From NCBI RefSeq assembly GCF_048544455.1, contig NC_133537.1, positions 307,805,738 to 307,869,737 on the forward strand: 64,000 nt of DNA, in the 5' to 3' direction. A program made the translations under genes and the position numbers. The notes beneath the pieces were generated by a model, which was not told the origin of the DNA, ran no database searches, and saw nothing but the letters and a program-made list of their open reading frames with translations. The stretch comes from Silene latifolia (taxonomy: Eukaryota; Streptophyta; Magnoliopsida; Caryophyllales; Caryophyllaceae). Of this stretch, positions 24,497 through 36,558 are shown in pieces (the first letter of the stretch is position 1; every line of letters begins with the position of its first letter).

Positions 24497-25872
24497 GGAC
24501 CTGAAGTCCATCCATTGACCTGAAGTCATTCGAGGTTATGAATATTGGAAAAAGAAACTATAAAGTTTGCATTTTGAGTCATCATCATGTGCATATAGAT
24601 AATAAGTTTATCATTGCATTTTAGTTTTAATATTTACATTATTATTATTGCATTGTTTTAGAATATGTTATTTAAAAATTCGTTAAATGTTATCTTATGA
24701 GATACTTCAAGGAGGATAACTCCCTATAGGAGCCTCTTATAAACGATCATCAAATGATGATGTTTGATTGATTAAATTTTGGGAACTCATGATTATATAT
24801 CAACCTCTACGACATAAGTGAAAGGTTATCGTCATTATTTCCAAAATGGAAAATTCAAACCCTGTAGAGTTACTTGAAGAAAATTATTATTGTCTCAATC
24901 AGAAATTTGAGCATACAAGAATTTAGATTTAAATGAGTTTCTTGCTAAACAGGTGAAATTAGTTTATGGTCCAGGAGTACCATAACGATAAGAATAATGT
25001 AGTGAAAATCTACAATGAAAAATGTCAATTCATACATATATAGTTTAGTAAAGAAAATCGCTCAAAGGTATTGGATGAGTTATTCTATAATTATCAGATT
25101 GATTCTCCTTAATAGAATTAATTCAGGAATGGTAGCTACACTCTTTTTCCCTTCGACTAGGTTTTTGTCTCAATAGATTTTTCCTAGCAAGGTTTTTAAC
25201 GAGGTAACATTATAAGCGCATTATTATGCTATAGTCATTATCATTATGGTTATTGAGATGACAATTATTCTAGACATATAATATGGTGTCATCTATTGAG
25301 AAGAACCGCTATCATAAAGGTGAAAGTATTATTTGAGAAGAAGATTCAAGAGTTAACATGAATGACAATGTTCAAAGTATGAGTTGCTAAGAAATAGTAT
25401 GAAGATTGAAATTATCAAGATTTTAAAGATAACAAGTTTATCAACTACGATGGATTCTATTCAACAATCAAGAAGTAATGTCAAAGCATGAATCACTTCA
25501 AAATATATCAAGTTACGTAATTATCAAGGGGAGTAGACACGCGCGGTATTCTTTTTCCTTATCCATGCTTTTGTCCCACCGGGTTTTCTATGGAGAGGTT
25601 TTAATGAGGCAGTTTGTTGTTATGCGTGTTTGAAGATTAGTGTACTCTTAACGAGGCATCTTCTTCAATAATGGACATCCAAAAGGAGTGTTATGAAATA
25701 TTATTATAGGGAGTCCATATCATGAAATATTCTAGAATGTATTATCTTATGGAAACTCTATCTTATTGTATGTATATACACCCCTCATAATAGAATAAGA
25801 ATACAATTTTGATCTCCCTTACTTTCTCTCTACCTTCTCTCTATAATTCTCTCTACTCCTTATTTCAGAACA
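24497..25872 (+). mobile_element. Copia-like LTR element, 3' remnant
   Basis: Two stretches (about 25135-25200 and 25550-25615) carry a TTTTTCCC...GGTTTT...TTTTAACGAGG pattern that I associate with sequence upstream of the 3' LTR in plant copia elements. After an AAAAGGAG purine tract, a short LTR-like unit runs 25689-25872, starting TGTTATGAAAT and ending TTTCAGAACA. No coding region remains, and I see no second LTR in the window. Confidence 0.45.
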
Positions 25873-26179
25873 CAAACTCAATTTTCTCATTTTTCCTCTT
25901 AAATTGCGGATTTGGAAGGTGAAGAACAATGAGCGGTGAACATCTATAAGACAAACCATAAGTAATTACGTTTTTTTTTCTTCATTTTGCATACTTTCAT
26001 TTCGTCGAAAATTCTGAAAAATGGGCATATGAGCCCATAAACTGGATATAAATGTTGTGGTAAATAAAATACTTAGAAGTACATAATATAATCTACAGTA
26101 CTAACACAAAAACTCCCGAATCATTTATTTATTTATAATTAAAATATCCCTCGGTCTTACAAAGAATAAAAAAGCAGGG

Positions 26180-26951
26180 AAGTGGTGATTGACACCCATA
26201 ACTTTGTGCAATTGTGAAATTAACTCCCATAACTTTCAATTTAAGTAATTAGGCCCCGTAACTTACATAATAAGTGAAATTAAACCCCTTTGTCAAAATC
26301 TCACGAGAAATTCAATTTATCATGTCACAAAAAAAATACAAAATAAAACTTTGAAAATTTAATAAAGAAAATAGCACATATATTAGATAAAAAATAATTA
26401 AAATATTTTACAAAAACAAACAATTATTTTTTACATATGTATGTAATTCGGTATGATTTTTGAAAAAAAAAACAATTAACAGTTTTATGTGAATTATTTT
26501 GAAATGTTGAAAAATTGAATTTTTTTTACCCTTTTATTATATTTTTTATATTTTTTGTCATAAAAATCTTTTATTTTGACTTCTGATTTTAACACAACTA
26601 TCTAACAAAATATTTTACAATTATTATTTTTTTTACAAAAATTGTACAGCAAAAAATTTGAAAAATGTACTTTATATAAAAATAATAAATTCTTTGTTTT
26701 CGTAAAATATTTTAATTTTTTTTATCTAATATATGCTATTTTTTATTAATGATTTAAACTTTTATTTTATATTTTTCATAAAACATAACCATATTTACTT
26801 TTGAAATATGATAAATTGAATTTCTCATGAAATTTCGACAAAAGGGTTTAATTTCACTTGTTATGTAAGTTACGGGGCCTAATCACTCCTATTGAAAGTT
26901 ATGGGGGTTAATTTCACAATTGTACAAAGTTATGGGAGTCAATCACCACTT
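26180..26951. mobile_element. Fold-back element with long inverted ends
   Basis: The first ~150 bp (AAGTGGTGATTGACACCCAT...) reappear inverted at about 26805-26951 with few changes. They share the blocks TAAGTTACGGGGCCTAAT and AAAGTTATGGG. The middle is very AT-rich and has no gene. I could not define a target duplication. Long inverted ends with no coding suggest a MULE- or fold-back-type MITE. Confidence 0.75.
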
Positions 26952-26966
26952 TTCCGATAATAAATA

Positions 26967-27921
26967 CTCCCTCCGTCCAGATCATTTGTTATTCTTTTAT
27001 TTTGCCAACCAAGAAAACCACTAAAAGTACCAATTTACCGTTGCATCATCCTTTCCAGCGCAGGAAAATCCTCCAACTTTTAGCTAAAAAAAATGGGGAC
27101 CACATTTTAAAAAGTACATGCTGAGTTCATTAGGAGTACGATATTTCATCATTATTACAAAGTTTGATAAAATGAAGGAATTACTGGTTGACAATTTCGC
27201 TGGGCAACCAAGGTCTGATGTCCAAGTCAAGAAATAATAGGGGTAGTATAGCTAGAGGTGGCAATCGGGTCAGTCATGTCAAGTTTGGGTCGAGTCATAT
27301 CGGGTTCGGGTCATATCGGGTTAGATCGGGTCGGGTTCGGATCATTATCGGGTCGGGTCATTTCGAGTCAGATGCTGCATCGGGTCGGGTCGGGTTTGGG
27401 TCAGGTCATTTCGGGTCAAATGATGTATCGGGTCGGGTTAGGGTCGGGTCATTATCGGATCCGGTTACCTTATCACATTACTTCAATTTTTTACCATTAA
27501 ATTAGTTTTTAAGCGTTATTTTGTTTAATTACTTCATTATTAAGTCAAACATAACAATCTAATTACAAAAGCACTTTCATTTTGATCAATATTAAGCTTA
27601 ATAATTGTGGGTTCATCAATTTAATCGGGTCAGTATCGGGTCGGGTCTAGGTCGGGTTCGGGTCACTGATCATCGGGTCAAGTCGAGTTACGGGACGTCA
27701 TCGGATTGGGTCGGGTTGGTTTCGGGTCACTGGTCATCGGGTCGGGTCGGTTTCGGTTTCGGGTTGCAATATTCTCGGGTCGGGTCATTCGGGTCGGGTC
27801 AGACATGCCAACTCTAAGTATAGCCATTCAACACTTTAAAGCATCCTAAAATGGAAAGGACAACAAATGACTGAGACACCCAAAAAAGGAAAAGGACAAC
27901 AAATGACCGGGACGGAGGTAG
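26967..27921. mobile_element. Stowaway-type MITE split by a hAT insertion
   Basis: The ends CTCCCTCCGTCCAGATCATT and CTACCTCCGTCCCGGTCATT are inverted repeats in the Stowaway (Tc1/mariner) style. They are flanked by TA at 26965-26966 and 27922-27923. The element has been enlarged by the hAT element at 27253-27816. Confidence 0.85.
27253..27816. mobile_element. hAT-type element rich in CGGGT repeats
   Basis: The ends are TAGAGGTGGCAAT and TAGAGTTGGCATG, with the 8-bp duplication AGTATAGC at 27245-27252 and 27817-27824. The interior is largely degenerate CGGGTCGGGTTCGGGTCAT repeats around an AT-rich centre. Open frames on + are translations of these repeats. Confidence 0.9.
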
Positions 27922-27932
27922 TAAATATTAAT

Positions 27933-28150
27933 TCAAGGACTCTATGTATGGGAAGCGATCGTGCAGACGTTCTCTTGTAGTAGCATAGAACAGGGCGACG
28001 GTGATGTGATCACGAGTTAACCTATCTAACTCGTACCACCGGTGACATGCTAAAGAAATTGAGCCTCTGTCTGCTGGATCTTGGAGATGTGGTAGCACAA
28101 ACTCAATTATTTCATCTTACATTTTGGTGTTATTATTTTTGGATTTCAGT
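27933..28150 (-). pseudogene. COI1-like exon 1 fragment
   Basis: It aligns closely with 61785-61990 of the intact COI1-like gene. It covers the start of the coding sequence to the end of the F-box (about 70 codons) and is then cut at 27933 near the Stowaway element. The codon after the second ATG is a stop (ATG TAA, where the intact gene has ATG TCA). It continues rightward into the 5' flank that is part of the tandem array. Confidence 0.85.
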
Positions 28151-31100
28151 TTCTAGTGAATTTATGCAAATGAGAAATATGAATACAAAGAAATGGATTT
28201 TGTCATACAAAGAAAGAATAAAGATACTTATCTTTGTCTTCGAAATTTATTCATTCTAAAGCTACAACATCAAACAAACAAAACATCTATTGCTTGCTAC
28301 AAAGATTAAGGATTAATAGCAATAGGTGCAAGTTGGTAGCTAGGAATCTAACTGTAGATGTTTTTCATTTAAGGATTAAGTGGTGACACCACCTACCAGT
28401 TTAAAGTAGCTATTAAACAAGAAAATGTTAAAACGGTTCCCTTTAGTAAAACCTTTGCAAAATAAAGTATATTCAAACAACATCAGAGGCGGACGCGGAA
28501 TTTTGTTACAAGGGGGCACAAAAAAAATTCAACACATTGTCCGTCTTTAAAAACAAAAGTTATATTTTGGATTTTTTTCCCCTAAAACTAATATGGTATA
28601 AAGTAAAAAATGGAAAAATAGTTGGTTTAACTAATTTCTTAACCTATTAATAATACTCCTTATTCTACTTTAAATTGAAAATAAATGTATATTTAAGTAG
28701 TTAATGATGATTAATTTGTCTTATTAAACGATATAGTACATACTAATAGATATACAAGCAATAAATACAAGTGGTTCAATGGTTAAAATGTTGGTATGTT
28801 ATGTATGAGGTCTAAGGTTCGACTCCTCACAATACCATTTTTGGCATATAGAGGTTAACTAGCAAATGAGATGGGCACAAAATTAACTAAAAAATAAATT
28901 AACAAAATTACAGCATGTCAGGAATCAATCCTGAAGTGGTGCGCACACAAATCAGCCTTACCAATTGAGCCACATATAAATACTAGTTATTAATGATCCT
29001 CATAAATATATATTCCTAAACTATCATGGTGCCCACTCGGGCCCCCCTAGATCCGCCTCTGATCTTGGAGATGTGGTAGCACAAACTCAATTATTTCATC
29101 TGACATTTTGGTATTATTATTTTTGGACATCAGTTTTTAGTGAATTTATGGAAATGAGAAAGATGATTACAAAGAAATGGATTTTGTCAAATAAAGAAAA
29201 GAATAAAAATAGTTATCTTTGTCTTGGAAATGTATTCATTTTAAAGCTACAACATTAAACAAGCAAAACATCTATTGCTTGCTACAAGGATTAAGGATTA
29301 ATAGCAATAGGTGCAAGTTGGTAGATATGAATCTAACTGCACATATTTTTCATTTAAGGATTAAGCGGTGACACCACCTACCAGTTTAAAGTAGCTATTA
29401 AACAAGAAAATGTTAAAACGGTGCCCTTTAGTAAAATCTTTGCAAATAAAGTATATTAAAACAATATCAGGGGCGGACGCAGAAATTTGGTACAAGGGGG
29501 GCACAAAAAAAAATTCAACACATTGTCCGTCTTTAAAAAAAAAGTTATATTTTGGATTTTTTTTCCCCTAAAGCTAATATGGTATAAAGTAAAAAATGAA
29601 AAAATAATTGGTTTAACTAATTTCTTAACCTAATTAATGATTCTCCTTATTCTACTTTAAATGGAAAATAAATGTACATTTAAGTAGTAAATGAAGATTA
29701 ATTTGTCTTATTAAATGATATAGTGCATACTAATACATATACAAGTAATAAATACGAGTGGTTCAATGGTTAAAATCTTGGTATGTTACGTATGAGGTCT
29801 AAAGTTCAACTTCCCACACTACCATTTTTGGCATATAGGTTAACTAGAAAATTAGATGGGCCCATAATTAACTAAAAATAAATTAACAAAATTACACCAT
29901 GCCAGGAATCGATCCTGAAGTCACGCGCACACACACAATCAGCCTTATCAACTGAGCCACGTATAAATACTACTTATTAATGATCCTCATAAATATATAT
30001 TATTCCCAAACTTTCATGGTGGGCACCTGCCTACCCGAGCCTCCTAGATCCGCCCCTGATCTTGGAGATGTGGTAGCACAAACTCAATTATTTCATCTAA
30101 CATTTTGGTGTTATTATTTTTGGACTCAGTTTCTAGTGAATTTATGGAAATGAGAAAGATGATTACAAAGAAATGGATTTTGTCATACAAAAAAAAAAGA
30201 ATAAAGATAGTTATCTTTGTTTTCGAAATGTATTCATTTTAAAGCTATAACATCAAATAAGCAAAACATCTATTGCTTTCTACAAGGATTAAAGATTAAT
30301 AGCAATAGGTGCAAGTTGATAGCTAGGAATCTAACTGCACATGTTTTTCATTTAAGGATTAAGTGGTGACACCACCTACCAGTTTAAAGTAGCTATTAAA
30401 CAAGAAAATGTTAAAACGTTACCCTTTAGTAAATCCTTTGCAAAATAAAGTATATTCAAACAATATCAGGGGCGGATGCAGAAATTTGGTACAAGGGGGG
30501 CACAAAAAAAAATTCAGCACATTGTCCGTCTTTAAAAAAAAAAAGTTATATTTTGGATTTTTTTCCCCTAAAACTAATATGGTATAAAGTAAAAAAATGG
30601 AAAAATAATTGGTTTAACTAATTTCTTAACCTAATTAATGATAGTCCTTATTTTACTTTAAATTGAAAATAAATGTACATTTAAGTAGTTAATGATGATT
30701 AATATGTCTTATTAAACGATACAGTACATACTAATACATATACAAGCAATATATACAAGTGGTTCAATGGTTAAAATCTTGGTATGTTACGTATGAGGTC
30801 TAAGGTTCAACTCGTCACACTACCATTTTTGGCATATAGGTTAACTAGCAAATGAGATGGGCCCAAAATTAACTAAAAAATAAATTAACAAAATTACAAC
30901 ATGCCAGAAATCAATCCTGAAGTCACGCGCACACACACAATCAACCTTACCAATTGAGCCACATATAAATACTACTTATTAATGATCCTCATAAATATAT
31001 ATTCCCAAACTTTCATGGTGGGCACCTGCCCACCCGATCCCCTAGATCCGCCCCTAATCTTGGAGATGTGGTAGTACAAACTCAATTATTTCATCTGACA

Positions 31101-31172
31101 TTTTGGTGTTATTATTTTTGGACATCAGTTTCTAGTGAATTTATGCAAATGAGAAAGATGAATACAAAGAAA
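28078..31172. repeat. About 1-kb tandem array built from the COI1-like 5' end plus a MITE
   Basis: Units start with ATCTTGGAGATGTGG at 28078, 29062, 30059 and 31057 (periods 984, 997 and 998). The last is cut at about 31172. Each unit holds, on the minus strand, the first ~23 codons of the COI1-like gene (MSKNNNTKMSDEIIEFVLPH in unit 2), then its 5' flank, then a transposon whose end abuts the next unit. The 5' flank also exists without the transposon at 46420-46670. Confidence 0.9.
28484..29061. mobile_element. hAT-like MITE in array unit 1
   Basis: The ends are CAGAGGCGGACGCGGAA and CAGAGGCGGATCTAGG. Copies in units 2 and 3 are at 29468-30058 and 30477-31056 with ends CAGGGGCGGA. Near 28770-28830 there is a tRNA-like module with an A-box-like TGGTTCAATGGTT and a B-box-like GGTTCGACTCC. 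A second, on the opposite strand, lies near 28915-28975 (GGCTCAATTGGT, GGATTGATTCC). No transposase is present. Confidence 0.7.
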
Positions 31173-31898
31173 TATTGGAGAATGTTGAACGTAGTTTAGG
31201 TTTAAGAGAAATGATTAAAAAAATGATTAGAAACTGTTAATCACGCATTCACGCTTTTATACTTCTCCAACTACTTTAATCAATATTGCGGAAAATAACC
31301 CGTCAGACCGGGTACTCGGCCGAGTACGACCTACTCGACCGAGTTCCTCACTACTCGGCCGAGTGCACCCAAAACAGTAACCTGTTTAAAAGCACTCGAC
31401 AACTTACTTGGCCGAGTATAGCCTACTCGGCCGAGTAAGCTAACGCCAAAAAACCGTAGTATTACACGTGGTAATAAGCCCTCTAGCTCTGTTGTACCTG
31501 AAGTATCCATGTGGTAAAGCCCTCATCGGGGTGGTGTGGAGTGTCGGAGTGGTAAGTCATTTCTATAGTATTGGATAGTCGGTGTGGGAAGCCGTGTCCA
31601 TTGTGTGGTTGATGTCAGACCCACCTCTTGATTCTTATCTTGCACGCTTTAAGGGGGATGTGCACATTCAGAACAAGGATATGACACGGAATTGGGAATG
31701 ATTTGAATATTTGTTATTTTGAGATGATTTGGTTTGGTTATGAATTGACCGTGATTGTTTGCGTGTTGTATGCTGGATTTGATATGCTATTGACTGCTAC
31801 TATTTTATATTGATTTTCCTACTTAACCTTAGGTTGACTTACATGTGTTTTTTTTGTTACCATAACTGTTTTTAAGACCGTCTTGTGTTGACTTATTT
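31173..31898. repeat. LTR-element fragment with ACTCGGCCGAGT palindromes
   Basis: At 31300-31445 five copies of ACTCGGCCGAGT or variants occur, followed by GTAGTATTACA and then GTGGTAATAAGCCC-type sequence. The layout resembles the LTR end of the large element at 481-1815, with a GC-centred version of the palindrome. No gene or matching second LTR is seen. Confidence 0.5.
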
Positions 31899-31914
31899 CC
31901 CTTTTTATTCTCTT

Positions 31915-33587
31915 TTTTTTTTTTGACAGCTGTGAAGAAAGAGTCTTACATCATAGTGGTACGGTTCACTAGACCATACCTATAGACTATAACATAAAAC
32001 ACTAGGGTACTACTAATAACATAAACTGAGACAAGGTAAAAGTTGCATCGGTTAACAACATAGTGTTGATGGCGTACGACGAAAGTCTGAACACGCTCTT
32101 CAAAATCATGATCTACCCCAATGGCTAATGGATGAGCAGCGCTGGCCAAAGGAAAACACCCATCTTTGCTTGTCTTGATTGATGTAGCTTCGGAGAAATA
32201 CCTGCAACAATACCCAAGGAAGGGTCTCGGAGATTCATCTCCTAGGCTGTGAAAATCTTCCTCATAAAACCAACTAGCCTCCACCAACTCATTGTTACTC
32301 GTCATAATAGATACAACTTTGGAGAAATACCTGCAACAAGACCCTAGGAAGCGTCTTGGAGATTCATCTCCTTGGTTGTGAAACACCTCATTTAGAAACC
32401 AAAGAGCCCCTTGACCCAACGAGAAAGAACAAAGTGCACTTACGCCCCAAGGACGTAGAAAGAAAAGGCGGAAGACAAACCACAAAAATCTGTCTCCAGA
32501 GGAGAGCAAACTCCTACACTTTGGAACATAACCCCCGTTGAGCAGAACCTCACGGCCCAGAAAAGTGAGTAAAAAAGTAGATAACAAGGAGGGGAACCAC
32601 TTGAACAATCCCCTCACCAACACCAACTCAGAAAACCACAGTGAGTTGGACCCAACACAGACCCGATGCAAAGAAACCTTCATTCTAATTGACCCGAGGA
32701 TAAGGGGACAGGACACCCCAAACCAACAGGGAATTATTATTTGAATAAACAAAAGACATAAAAAAATGAAAACACACATAATTCAAAGGTGAAACCACCG
32801 CAACCTACCAACCAACGACACAACCAACGAACCCGACTCCACCCTACGAACACGCCTCCGCTGAAGGACAAAAGTCCAGGCTGCCACGACAAAACTCCTA
32901 CCAAACAAACGGACCCACACGCCAACCACGACCGTCACGGACGACCCTTCAACCATCAACCCCGACAAAACTGAGACTCCAAATTCCACAACAAACCCCC
33001 CCCCCCCCCCCCCCAGGACCATCGGCTACCTGCTACAAAACCAACCCTAGACAAAACACCCCAGCCCGACAAGATGAAACAGGACAAGGGACGATTGGAG
33101 GGGAGAGGGGTGAGGGGAAGGGGGAAACACCGAATCGACCCAAAACCCGCCACCACACAACAAAAAGGACACAAAGAAACTCAAGACTCGACGACCCATA
33201 AAAGAACGGAAACATACCAGGGTGGGGAAAGGGGTGAGGGAGAGGGGAAAACACCCTTGATTGGCCAGCAAGTCCTTCGATGACAGGACAAGAGAACGGA
33301 GGAACGGAATGACCTCAGAGCAAAGATATCAAACCCAACCAGTCGTCGGACGATCGAAACGGAACCACAATCCGACCAAGGGAGGAGTGAAAGCAAGCCA
33401 AAGACAGAACTCAGAGGCAACGTATCGCCGGAGATAGGTTAAAGGAGGAACCCATCTCCGGCGATAGGATAGGGGGAGCAGGTGAGGATGTGTGTGGTAG
33501 GGGTGGCGGCGGCTCAATAAGAAATTAGGGTTGTTTTGTTTTTGATTTTAGAGAGAAGGGGGATGTTTTTTAGAGAGAAGGGCAGGA
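31915..33587 (-). mobile_element. Poly(A)-tailed retroposon with target duplication
   Basis: A poly(T) run at 31913-31924 is followed by GACAGCTGTG, so the insertion reads on minus and ends in ...CTGTC-poly(A). The flanks CCCTTTTTATTCTCTT (31899-31914) and CCCTTTTTTATTCTCTT (33588-33604) form a ~16-17 bp target duplication, as in LINE-mediated insertion. Two ~140-bp internal repeats lie at 32180-32400. The minus-strand open frame at 32779-31946 has no motif I recognise. It may be a non-autonomous LINE; the same tail ending occurs at 41402. Confidence 0.75.
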
Positions 33588-33604
33588 CCCTTTTTTATTC
33601 TCTT

Positions 33605-34119
33605 ATGCGAACCAAAATATCATCGTAATTATAATATTTTTATTAGTAAGCTAGATTAAGAGCGATTATGGATAAGTATCATCTTAATATGATTTTTATA
33701 ACTTCATCAGAGATTGTACCCTTGAAAACATTACTCCATATTATATTTAAATAATTTTAATACTCCTTAACACATAGCTAAGTAGGAATAGATAATTGTT
33801 TAATAAATTCCAATAGGTAGTTGGGGTAACAATGTAACAGCATACATTCCTCAGTTGGGTGTTGTCACAACTCACAACAAGATCACAATAGGTAGTTGGG
33901 GTACCCACTCCATTTACCCACCACCCACTTATGTCATAACTGTTTTGATATTGTTTTTAGATAAAATGTAATTAAGTCACTATAAGTTTTGCAAATTTTC
34001 AATTTTATATTTCTAGTTTAAGATTTTCTATAATATAGAAGTTAATAAAAAGACATTATAGTAAGTCATAATAATATAAATATTTTTTAATAATAGGTGG
34101 ATCGGTGGGTGCTAGGTGG
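33605..34119. other. AT-rich spacer, no gene seen
   Basis: Contains a short repeated phrase CAATAGGTAGTTGGGGTA (about 33812 and 33886). Nothing coding is visible. Confidence 0.4.
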
Positions 34120-34281
34120 TTATGATGTAAAATCCATCCCCGCCCCATCTACGGCGGGCGGGTTTAATTTTTGTAACCGTATCCGCCTCACCACCCTTGA
34201 AAGCTTTACCCGTACCCGCCCCGGTTTGGGCGGATACGAGGTGGTAGCCACTCACTTATACCCGCCCTGCTGACATCCCTA
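34120..34281. mobile_element. Fragment of a GC-rich hAT-type MITE
   Basis: The sequence CCCCGCCCCATCTACGGCGG...CCCGCCCTGCTGACATCCCTA resembles the right end of the 16403-16975 element. The left end is missing or degenerate. Confidence 0.55.
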
Positions 34282-34601
34282 ATTGTAGTTATTAATTGAT
34301 TTTGTTTTGTTCAAATGAATGCTCTTATGTGGCGGATGAGAACTGATCTCTCAACTTCATGCTTGAAGTAAGAGAGTTCTTACCACTTAAACTAACTCTT
34401 ATTCTCAGTTATAATTGAAATATTAGGATTTTTCTAAAATGTGGCAAATGAACACATGTTAAGTAATTATTTAGGCATAGGTTAAGTGGTTAACCCTATA
34501 TGTTTCTAGTTTGTAGAAGAATGTAATAACATTATGCATTCTCAAATTATTTTTGTGCTAAGAGGAATAGCTAGTAGCATCGTGCATTATATCTATATCT
34601 A

Positions 34602-34700
34602 TCTATACCCCTTACTAAAATATGGGTAAGACACCTTACTGTTCATAATCTATACCCCTTACTAAAATATGGGTAAGACACCTTACTGTTCATAATGAAC
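34602..34700 (+). repeat. Tandem 46-bp duplication starting TCTATACCCC, Helitron 5'-end-like
   Basis: The unit TCTATACCCCTTACTAAAAT...GTTCATAA occurs twice in a row. A start of TC followed by TATA and CTAAAA resembles the 5' end of plant Helitrons, but no 3' partner was found, so this is tentative. Confidence 0.4.
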
Positions 34701-35538
34701 AGTAATGACAAGCATCACTTAGCTCGTTTTTGGCTCAAAACACTGCGTTTTGGCTAACAAACCCTCTTTTTGTCCCGCTGTGTTCCTAACAGCCACACAT
34801 CCCCGATCTGCAATTCCTTCCCCTATTTCCCTGGTTCCCTATCCCCTCTCTTTCCTCTCACTTCGTCTTCTTTTCACAAATTTCTCCCCTTCCTATTTTC
34901 TCTCATTTGAGATCAATTCTTGACAACAACTTGCATCCTTCTTCCCCTTTCCTTTGTTTACGTCACCTAATCAGCTATCACTTTGTCGCCGTCATCATAT
35001 CATAGCCTGATCACCGCTACATTCAACTCCCTTGCTTTTATTTTGTGAGTATCCATTGCCATCCATTTACTTAATTTTATTTTGGGTTTGTGGATTGTCA
35101 CAGCAACGAGCAAGTAACGGTACATGTTCTGTGTTGGTCTGAATCAAGTTTGCCTTGATTTATATTTTGATTATTATACAACTTTTTGTCGGAGATAGAA
35201 TAATAAAGCATGAAGGATCAGGAATGACAAAGGTATCTAGATTATTTAAAAATATTGTAAAGCCTTAGCTGATGGCCTGGGTTTGTGATGGAGTCAAATT
35301 CAATGGAGCAGAAATTTCGTATGATTTTAGGTCTAGTTTTATTGATGTGGAGAGTGCTTTGTACTGAGTTCCGACTTCCGATCCATCTTCACTCACCAAC
35401 CCCTTATTTTAAGTAGGTTATTGCCTTTGTTAGGATTGAAGCTGTGAAGGTGATTTTCTGTTTTGTTTGGTTTGTGATTTGATCTAATAGATTGAGAAAA
35501 CGATTTTTTGTCGTGATTTTGTTGCTGTTAATAGTGTG
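34701..35538. other. Leader-like pyrimidine-rich region, no proven gene
   Basis: A C/T-rich stretch at 34790-35040 looks like a plant 5' untranslated region or promoter-proximal sequence. No open frame of note follows. Confidence 0.35.
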
Positions 35539-35636
35539 CTCCCTTTGTCTCGGTCATTTGTTTACTTTTTATATTATCTGTGAGGACTGAGGAGTATTTT
35601 AATCAGAGGTAAACAAAATGATTGAGACGGAGGGAG
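35539..35636. mobile_element. Short Stowaway MITE
   Basis: The ends CTCCCTTTGTCTCGGTCATT and CTCCCTCCGTCTCAATCATT are inverted repeats over the 98 bp. TA follows the right end; the left TA has changed to TG. Confidence 0.75.
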
Positions 35637-36550
35637 TAATTGACTCTTGGTTGGATGGAACTATTTGGTGCAGTAGCATGTTTTGGCTGTTGAGAATTTA
35701 ATTGAATTATTTCTTGGTTAGTGAGGAGTGCATAGTTTTTTGAAGGCTGTGATTTGAATGAATGCGGCTGTGGAAATGGATGGACAAATAACATAATACT
35801 AGCTACGTAGTATTCAGGTGAAGTGGTGGTGGCTATGGTATTCATCGTTCGAGTGGGGTTTTATGGAATGACATATCTGCTAGGCTTTGTGAGTTTATCA
35901 CGTGTGTAGTGTATTTGTTCAAAGACTCATACTTTAGGCCTATTATAGATAAAAGGATATGGTGGGAAGAGAGAGGGGAGAAAAGGTGGGGTGGAGGATT
36001 TCATTTGTTTTCTTAGTGAGTTGTCTTAGAGCTAACGTATCTACGCCTTATCTCGAGAAATATGGCCACTTACGGAATTTGAGATGTTGTTAGTTGTTAC
36101 CATGATGCGTGGACGGTGAGGTCAGAGTTCTAACTTGAGGTAAAGCAACGCTCTCTTAATTATAGTCACGTTACTCTGTTAGCATTTGTTCGGAGCAACC
36201 ATGGTTATGTACTTATGTGAATCACTTAGTATACCTCCACGGTGTGTTCTTCACAGTTCAACAACTGCTAATCATTTGAATTCCTTGCTCGAGTCTACGT
36301 ACCTGAAATTTTTTTTACTGCCTTTTGCCAACGAATGGAACCCCTCTGAGAACGAGTGTGATGTTGATATGAACATATTTAATGGTTTTAGTAATTTTAT
36401 TCAATCTTAATCGGTTTTAGGGTTCACATTGGAGATTAGGGTTCACGGTGGAGATGTCATTATCGGAGCAGCCTCCCAACAACTATTTCCAATTGGTTAA
36501 AATGGTTGGCTCCTAATCAGCTAATTAACACACTAATTAGAGAATTGTAT
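35637..36550. other. No recognised gene
   Basis: Unique-looking AT-rich sequence. The short frame on + at 36186-36410 has no recognisable motif. Confidence 0.35.
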
Positions 36551-36558
36551 GTATAAAG

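Noticed and set aside
27188-27817. Gly/Ser/Val-rich open frames over CGGGT repeats
   Set aside because: Translations of degenerate repeats in the hAT element; all three frames look alike.
28770-28835. True tRNA gene
   Set aside because: A- and B-box-like motifs are present, but I could not form a full cloverleaf with a proper acceptor stem, and the copies sit in MITEs.
31946-32779. 277-codon minus-strand protein gene
   Set aside because: No recognisable domain, hydrophobic low-complexity composition, and location inside a poly(A) retroposon with an internal duplication.
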